From assembly GCF_018829635.1 (NCBI RefSeq), contig NZ_JAHKKG010000016.1, positions 186,001 through 250,000 of the forward strand: DNA of 64,000 bases. The letters are read 5' to 3'. The notes beneath the pieces are model-generated. The model was not told the origin of the DNA. It did not search any database and saw nothing but the letters and a program-made list of their open reading frames with translations. Below, piece after piece: positions 58,665 to 64,000 of the stretch (the stretch's first letter is position 1; each line of letters opens with the position of its first letter). This stretch comes from Paractinoplanes bogorensis. GTDB lineage: Bacteria; Actinomycetota; Actinomycetes; Mycobacteriales; Micromonosporaceae. A program made the position numbers and the translations under genes.

Positions 58665-58852
58665 TTGCTGCTGGCGCCGGTGTTGCCTGGTGCCGGAGAA
58701 CAGAGTACATGACCGGTACCGCCCTGCGCGAAGGGGTTCCCCGGCACGCCGCCGCGGGGTGGAAACGGGGAACGCAGGAGTACGAAAGCGGCAGCATGGG
58801 TATGCACGGATCATCGACGCACGCGCGTCACCGAACGGAAGGAGCCGCCATC

Positions 58853-59140
58853 ATGCGCGGAAAGCTGATGTTCATCACTGGTCTCGCGGCGGGCTTCGTC
58901 CTGGGCAGCCGGGCCGGCCGGGAGAAGTACGAGGAGATCCGGGCCAACGCGAAGAAGGTCTGGGAGCACCCGTCGGTCCAGGAGGCCGCCGGTGTCGCCC
59001 AGGCGCAGGCCAACAAGCTGTACAGCGAGAGCAAGGACAAGCTTCAGTCGTCCAAGCTCGGCGAGAAGCTGCACGTCACGTCGGACGACTCCACGACGGA
59101 GACGCTGGCTTCGACGAACAAGACGGGCACCACGTACTGA
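58853..59140 (+). CDS. YtxH-like small membrane protein
   Basis: 95 aa from ATG 58853 behind AAGGAG. It starts MRGKLMFITGLAAGFVLGSR (one membrane segment) followed by AGREKYEEIRANAKKVWEHP and a charged helix, the YtxH (general stress) pattern. A strong convergent hairpin follows. Confidence 0.85.
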   Translation: MRGKLMFITGLAAGFVLGSRAGREKYEEIRANAKKVWEHPSVQEAAGVAQAQANKLYSESKDKLQSSKLGEKLHVTSDDSTTETLASTNKTGTTY

Positions 59141-59158
59141 TCGGAACCACCGCAGGCT

Positions 59159-59192
59159 CTGGGGCCGCCCTCAATGGTGAGGGCGGCCCCAG
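59159..59192. terminator. Perfect 15-bp convergent terminator
   Basis: Arms 59159-59173 and 59178-59192 with an ATGG loop, between the YtxH-like gene and the minus-strand isomerase gene that ends at 59200. Confidence 0.85.
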
Positions 59193-59199
59193 CCTGTCT

Positions 59200-60204
59200 C
59201 TAGGACTTGGTGGAGAAGGCCGCGTCGAACGCCGCGGTGGGGGCGTCGAACGCCAACCGGCGGACGAACTGCAGGGCTTCGGGGGCGCCGACCAGGCGGT
59301 CCATGCCCGCGTCTTCCCATTCGATCGAGAGCGGTCCGTCGTAGCCGATCGCGTTGAGCGCCCGGAAGCAGTCTTCCCAGGGCACGTCGCCGTGGCCGGT
59401 GGAGACGAAGTCCCAGCCGCGCCGCAGGTCGGCCCACGGCAGGTGGGAGCTGAGCCGGCCGCGGCGGCCGTCGCCCGTCCGGACTTTCGCGTCCTTGCAG
59501 TCGACGTGGTAGATCCGGTCTTTGAACTCGAGGATGAAGTTGACCGGGTCGAGGTCCTGCCAGACGAAGTGTGACGGGTCCCAGTTGAGCCCGAACGCGG
59601 GCCGGTCGCCGATGGCTTCGAGGGTGCGGCGGGTGGTCCAGTAGTCGTACGCGATCTCGCTGGGGTGCACCTCGTGGGCGAACCGCACGCCGACCTCGTC
59701 GAACACGTCGAGGATGGGGTTCCAGCGGTCGGCGAAGTCCTGGTAGCCGCGTTCGATCATCGACTCGGGGGTGGGCGGGAACATCGCGACGGTGTGCCAG
59801 ATCGACGATCCGGTGAAGCCGACAACCGTCTTGACGCCCAGCTTGGCGGCGGCCCGGGCGGTGTCCTTCATGCGTTCGGCGGCCCGCTGCCGTACGCCCT
59901 CGGGGTCGCCGTCGCCCCAGATGTCGGCGGGCAGGATGTCTTTGTGCCGCTCGTCGATGAGGTCGCAGACGGCCTGGCCGACGAGGTGGTTGCTGATCGC
60001 GTAGACCTTGAGGTTGTACTTGGCCAGCTGCTCGCGCTTGCGGTCGATGTAGTCGGGTTCGGCGAGTGCCCGGTCGACCTCGAAGTGGTCACCCCAGCAG
60101 GCGATCTCGAGCCCGTCGTAGCCCCACTCGGAGACGAGCCGGCAGACCTCGTCGAAGGGTAGGTCGGCCCACTGGCCGGTGAAGAGCGTGATGGGTCGCG
60201 CCAT
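59200..60204 (-). CDS. Sugar phosphate isomerase/epimerase family TIM-barrel protein
   Basis: 334 aa from ATG 60204 after GAGGGAGAA. The AP endonuclease 2-like (xylose isomerase-like) fold is seen in [87 protein letters not shown] and [12 protein letters not shown]. His, Glu and Asp at the barrel mouth are the metal ligands of the family. It probably isomerises a sugar or inositol derivative. Confidence 0.88.
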   Translation of the reverse strand: MARPITLFTGQWADLPFDEVCRLVSEWGYDGLEIACWGDHFEVDRALAEPDYIDRKREQLAKYNLKVYAISNHLVGQAVCDLIDERHKDILPADIWGDGDPEGVRQRAAERMKDTARAAAKLGVKTVVGFTGSSIWHTVAMFPPTPESMIERGYQDFADRWNPILDVFDEVGVRFAHEVHPSEIAYDYWTTRRTLEAIGDRPAFGLNWDPSHFVWQDLDPVNFILEFKDRIYHVDCKDAKVRTGDGRRGRLSSHLPWADLRRGWDFVSTGHGDVPWEDCFRALNAIGYDGPLSIEWEDAGMDRLVGAPEALQFVRRLAFDAPTAAFDAAFSTKS

Positions 60205-60347
60205 GATTTCTCCCTCGGAACTGAACAGCACTGGGCGGGCGGCGAGGGAAGGGCCGCCCATAGCACCGCCGGGGAAGACCGGTTGGGGGTTGCGCCTCCC
60301 ACGACCCGGTCCGATCCGTCGATGCCAGCACCGACTCTAGAGGAATT

Positions 60348-61256
60348 TCAGCGCGCCGGGCAGGGCTCGTTCTCCGGGGCCAGGCCCAGGGCGGCCAGCT
60401 CGGCCAGCAGGTAGGTCACGTCGCCGGCGATCTGTTCCACCGCGGAGGCCCGGCTCACCAGCGTCAGGTTCTCGGTGAGCGGCCCCTGTCGCCCGAACAG
60501 CTGCCGCAGCCCTTCGCGCCACGACTCGGTGGTCGACCCGGCGACGGCGTTGAGGCGTACCTCGACGATCGACAGGCCGGCGTCGGTGATGGTCTCGATG
60601 CCCGCGGCCGGGTCGGGCCAGTTGCGGGCGGCGTGGCCCAGGTCGAGGCACACGCCGAGGCGGTCGCGGTCGATGCGGCTGAGCCCGGCCACTGTCTGCT
60701 CGGGACTGTCGAGCACCAGGCCGGGGGCGGGGATGAAGCCGACGCGTACGGCCCGGCCGTTCTGCCAGGCCAGGTCGGCCAGCCCGTGCGAGAGTCGGCG
60801 CAGGATGCCCAGGGCGGCCTTTTCCTCGGCCTCGGCCCAGCCTTCGCGCGGGCCGAGGCCGATGGTGCTGACCGTGCCGCGGACGGCGTCCTCGTCGAGC
60901 AGGTCGAGCAGGATGCGGGCCAGGTCGAGGGTGTATTCGCGGCGGGTCGGTTGGTCCCAGCGGGGGGTCTCGCCGCCGCCCTCGTCGAAGGGCGCGCCGC
61001 TCAACGTGACGACCTCGAGCCTGCGGGCGTCGAGCTCGGCACGAAGCCGGGTGCGGGCGCGGCTCTCGACGGCGAGGGCGGCGGCGAGCGTGGGGGGAAG
61101 CCAGAGGCTGACGCCGAACGCGTCGGCACCGAGCCGGGCGCGGACCGCGCCGTAGGTGTCGAGCTGACTGACGACAGACGGTAGATTGCCCGCTGTCGCG
61201 GCACTGATCTCGCAGGAAAGGTGCACGACCCGGCCGGAGGGATGTCTCAGCCGCAT
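60348..61256 (-). CDS. EboE-like TIM-barrel metabolite protein
   Basis: 302 aa from ATG 61256 (MRLRHPSGRVVHLSCEISAA). The blocks AFGVSLWLPPTLAAALA, LDARRLEVVTLSGAPFDEGG, RREYTLDLARILLDLL, RGTVSTIGLGPREGW and RLGVCLDLGHAARNW match EboE-type proteins of the ebo cluster, whose role is in trafficking of small metabolites, and resemble sugar isomerases. No other ebo genes are in the window. It lies upstream of the isomerase, about 140 bp apart. Confidence 0.7.
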   Translation of the reverse strand: MRLRHPSGRVVHLSCEISAATAGNLPSVVSQLDTYGAVRARLGADAFGVSLWLPPTLAAALAVESRARTRLRAELDARRLEVVTLSGAPFDEGGGETPRWDQPTRREYTLDLARILLDLLDEDAVRGTVSTIGLGPREGWAEAEEKAALGILRRLSHGLADLAWQNGRAVRVGFIPAPGLVLDSPEQTVAGLSRIDRDRLGVCLDLGHAARNWPDPAAGIETITDAGLSIVEVRLNAVAGSTTESWREGLRQLFGRQGPLTENLTLVSRASAVEQIAGDVTYLLAELAALGLAPENEPCPAR

Positions 61257-61705
61257 CGAAGTCCTCCCCGGACGTGAGCACCGGCGCATCTGCACGTGCA
61301 TCGGCACGTGCTTACTGGTCCAGTATGGACCATGTGGCGGCCTGTGCTCGACGCGCGCGTGGCGGGCTTGCGCGTTGCCATGTCGCCTCCATCCGTGGAA
61401 TCACCTGCCCTCGGATACGAGAGTCATGCGTCCTCAGGATCAGCGGCGTACGCGACGTGCGACGCGATGACCGGCGCGAACATGATCGACGCGGCCCGAT
61501 TCTATCGGCCTCCATCAATCGATGCGGGCACGGTGACCAGCCAGTAGGGGCCTCCGGGCCGGTGCTTAATCGGTTCCACCGGGCCCCATCTATGTGCACC
61601 ATGTGAAAACTCGGGCATGCACGAAACGATCTCGCGTGCGCCCGCACTGGATCTTGCGCCGCGCAGACGCCCGCAAGGCAGACGCCCGCGGTCGGCGAGC
61701 AACTG
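61257..61705. other. Intergenic region before the EboE-like gene
   Basis: About 450 bp without a convincing gene. It holds the operator at 61316-61332 and TGCACGTGCA (61291-61300). The rest shows no structure I can name. Confidence 0.5.
61316..61332 (-). promoter_or_regulatory. Palindromic operator upstream of the EboE-like gene
   Basis: TGGTCCA-GTA-TGGACCA has perfect seven-base arms, similar in style to GntR-family (HutC/DasR-like) sites with a TGGTC core. It lies 60 bases before the ATG at 61256. Confidence 0.55.
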
Positions 61706-62341
61706 TCAGTGGTCGCCCAGCAGCCGGGTGGCGAGCACGGCCGCCTGGGTACGCCGCTCCAGGCCGAGCTTCGCCAGCATGCTCGAGACGTAGTTCTTGA
61801 CCGTCTTCTCGGCCAGGAACATCCGGCCGGCGATCTCGCGGTTGGTCAGCCCCTCGGCCACGAACTCGAGGATCCGGCGCTCCTGATCGGTCAGCGCGGC
61901 CAGTTCGCGCGGCTGCTCGACCCCGTTGCGGATGCGCTCGAGCACCCGCTGGGTGACCGCCGGGTCGAGCAGAGACTGCCCCTGGGCGACCCGCCGCACC
62001 GCGTCGACCAGGTCGGTCCCACGGATCTGCTTGAGCACGTAGCCGGAGGCGCCGGCCATGATCGCGGCGAACAGCGCCTCGTCGTCCTCGTACGAGGTCA
62101 GGATCAGCCCCCGGATCGACGAGTCGACGGCCCGTACGTCCCGGCACACGTCGATGCCGTTGCCGTCGGGCAGACGCGCGTCGAGGATCGCCACGTCGGG
62201 TCGCAGGGCCGGGATGCGCCGGGCCGCTTCCGGCGCGGAGCCCGACTCGCCTACGACCTCGATGTCACCGCCGGACTGGAGCAGGTCGATCAGGCCGCGG
62301 CGCACGACTTCGTGGTCGTCGAGGAGGAAGACTCGGATCAT
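61706..62341 (-). CDS. devR: NarL/DevR-like response regulator
   Basis: 211 aa. Receiver domain with DD at 8-9, phospho-acceptor Asp54 (VAILDARLPDG), Thr/Ser in LILTSYEDD and Lys in YVLKQI. C-terminal LuxR HTH: LTDQERRILEFVAEGLTNREIAG then EKTVKNYVSSMLAKL. The sequence EKTVKNYVSSMLAKLG is typical of DevR/DosR. It is divergent from a GAF histidine kinase, its likely partner in redox or hypoxia control. Confidence 0.88.
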   Translation of the reverse strand: MIRVFLLDDHEVVRRGLIDLLQSGGDIEVVGESGSAPEAARRIPALRPDVAILDARLPDGNGIDVCRDVRAVDSSIRGLILTSYEDDEALFAAIMAGASGYVLKQIRGTDLVDAVRRVAQGQSLLDPAVTQRVLERIRNGVEQPRELAALTDQERRILEFVAEGLTNREIAGRMFLAEKTVKNYVSSMLAKLGLERRTQAAVLATRLLGDH

Positions 62342-62376
62342 TGGACCTTCTTATCGCGTACGGAAGGCCTGGCCCC

Positions 62377-62391
62377 AGGGTCTTTGGTCCT
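62377..62391. promoter_or_regulatory. Candidate DevR box between devR and the kinase gene
   Basis: GGGTCTTTGGTCCT matches the Dev box GGGACTWWAGTCCC at 11 of 14 positions. It lies between the divergent starts at 62341 and 62411, close to both. Confidence 0.45.
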
Positions 62392-62401
62392 GTCACCGTA
62401 A

Positions 62402-64000
<1,599 letters not shown>

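Noticed and set aside
61291-61300. TGCACGTGCA palindrome as an operator
   Set aside because: Ten bases in high-GC DNA with no conserved spacing to a start; the TGGTCCA site nearby is much stronger.

Overview
The window is high-GC DNA from an actinobacterium. The family content points to a mycelial soil genus of the Micromonosporaceae (Actinoplanes-like). This includes SigE-family ECF sigma factors, Ser/Pro-rich secreted proteins, glycanases of GH9, GH16, GH19, GH64 and AA10, a CGNR-ABATE regulator, a DUF574 methyltransferase remnant and a DevR/DevS-type two-component pair. The genus is inferred from style and gene content; there is no rRNA here to prove it.

Layout. 1-8.2 kb: a TetR tail, an ECF sigma factor bracketed by two paralogous surface proteins, gpsA, a secreted lysozyme-fold protein, a second ECF sigma module with a DUF4232-like membrane protein, and a three-gene overlapping operon for a secreted Cys-containing protein, a lipoprotein alpha/beta-hydrolase and a small membrane protein. 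8.5-18.5 kb: a large polytopic membrane protein, an acyltransferase-3 protein, a methyltransferase coupled to a GH9 cellulase-type lipoprotein, a LuxR regulator, and a TetR-SDR pair with a clear operator. 18.5-26.7 kb: a urea/short-chain-amide ABC transporter (urtABCDE) behind a GlnR-like box, then an NCS1-type permease and two tandem TetR regulators in the same run. 26.9-40.2 kb: beta-1,3-glucan and chitin degradation (GH16-GH64, AA10-GH19, second GH64), a secreted protein with a recent in-frame 417-bp duplication, a HigBA-type toxin-antitoxin locus with a frameshifted toxin, tRNA-Met, an FAD oxidoreductase, a Tat-exported hydrolase, a PPOX-fold flavoprotein opposite a CGNR regulator, and a GGDEF protein.

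40.6-58.6 kb is an 18-kb genomic island inserted in the 3' half of tRNA-Asn(GTT). A perfect 37-bp repeat of the tRNA 3' half marks both ends (40625-40661 and 58590-58626) and a tyrosine integrase sits just inside the left end. The cargo looks like a defence island: a full ABC three-component (ABC-3C) operon with a DUF4297-type nuclease effector, proteins with HEPN-like, PD-(D/E)xK-like, PIN and Schlafen/AlbA_2 features, and a very large uncharacterised protein divergent from the Schlafen gene. A decayed thioredoxin reductase gene lies among them. The Schlafen/1114-aa pair and the 42-46.5 kb cluster are the parts I cannot assign to a described system.

58.8-64 kb returns to the chromosome: a YtxH-like protein, two TIM-barrel sugar isomerase/EboE-like genes, a DevR-like response regulator and a divergent DevS-like kinase that runs off the end of the window. 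Many genes are translationally coupled through ATGA/GTGA overlaps. Three genes (urtC, the 29.2-30.1 kb secreted protein and the 33.1 kb hydrolase) carry short tandem duplications exactly at their translation starts.
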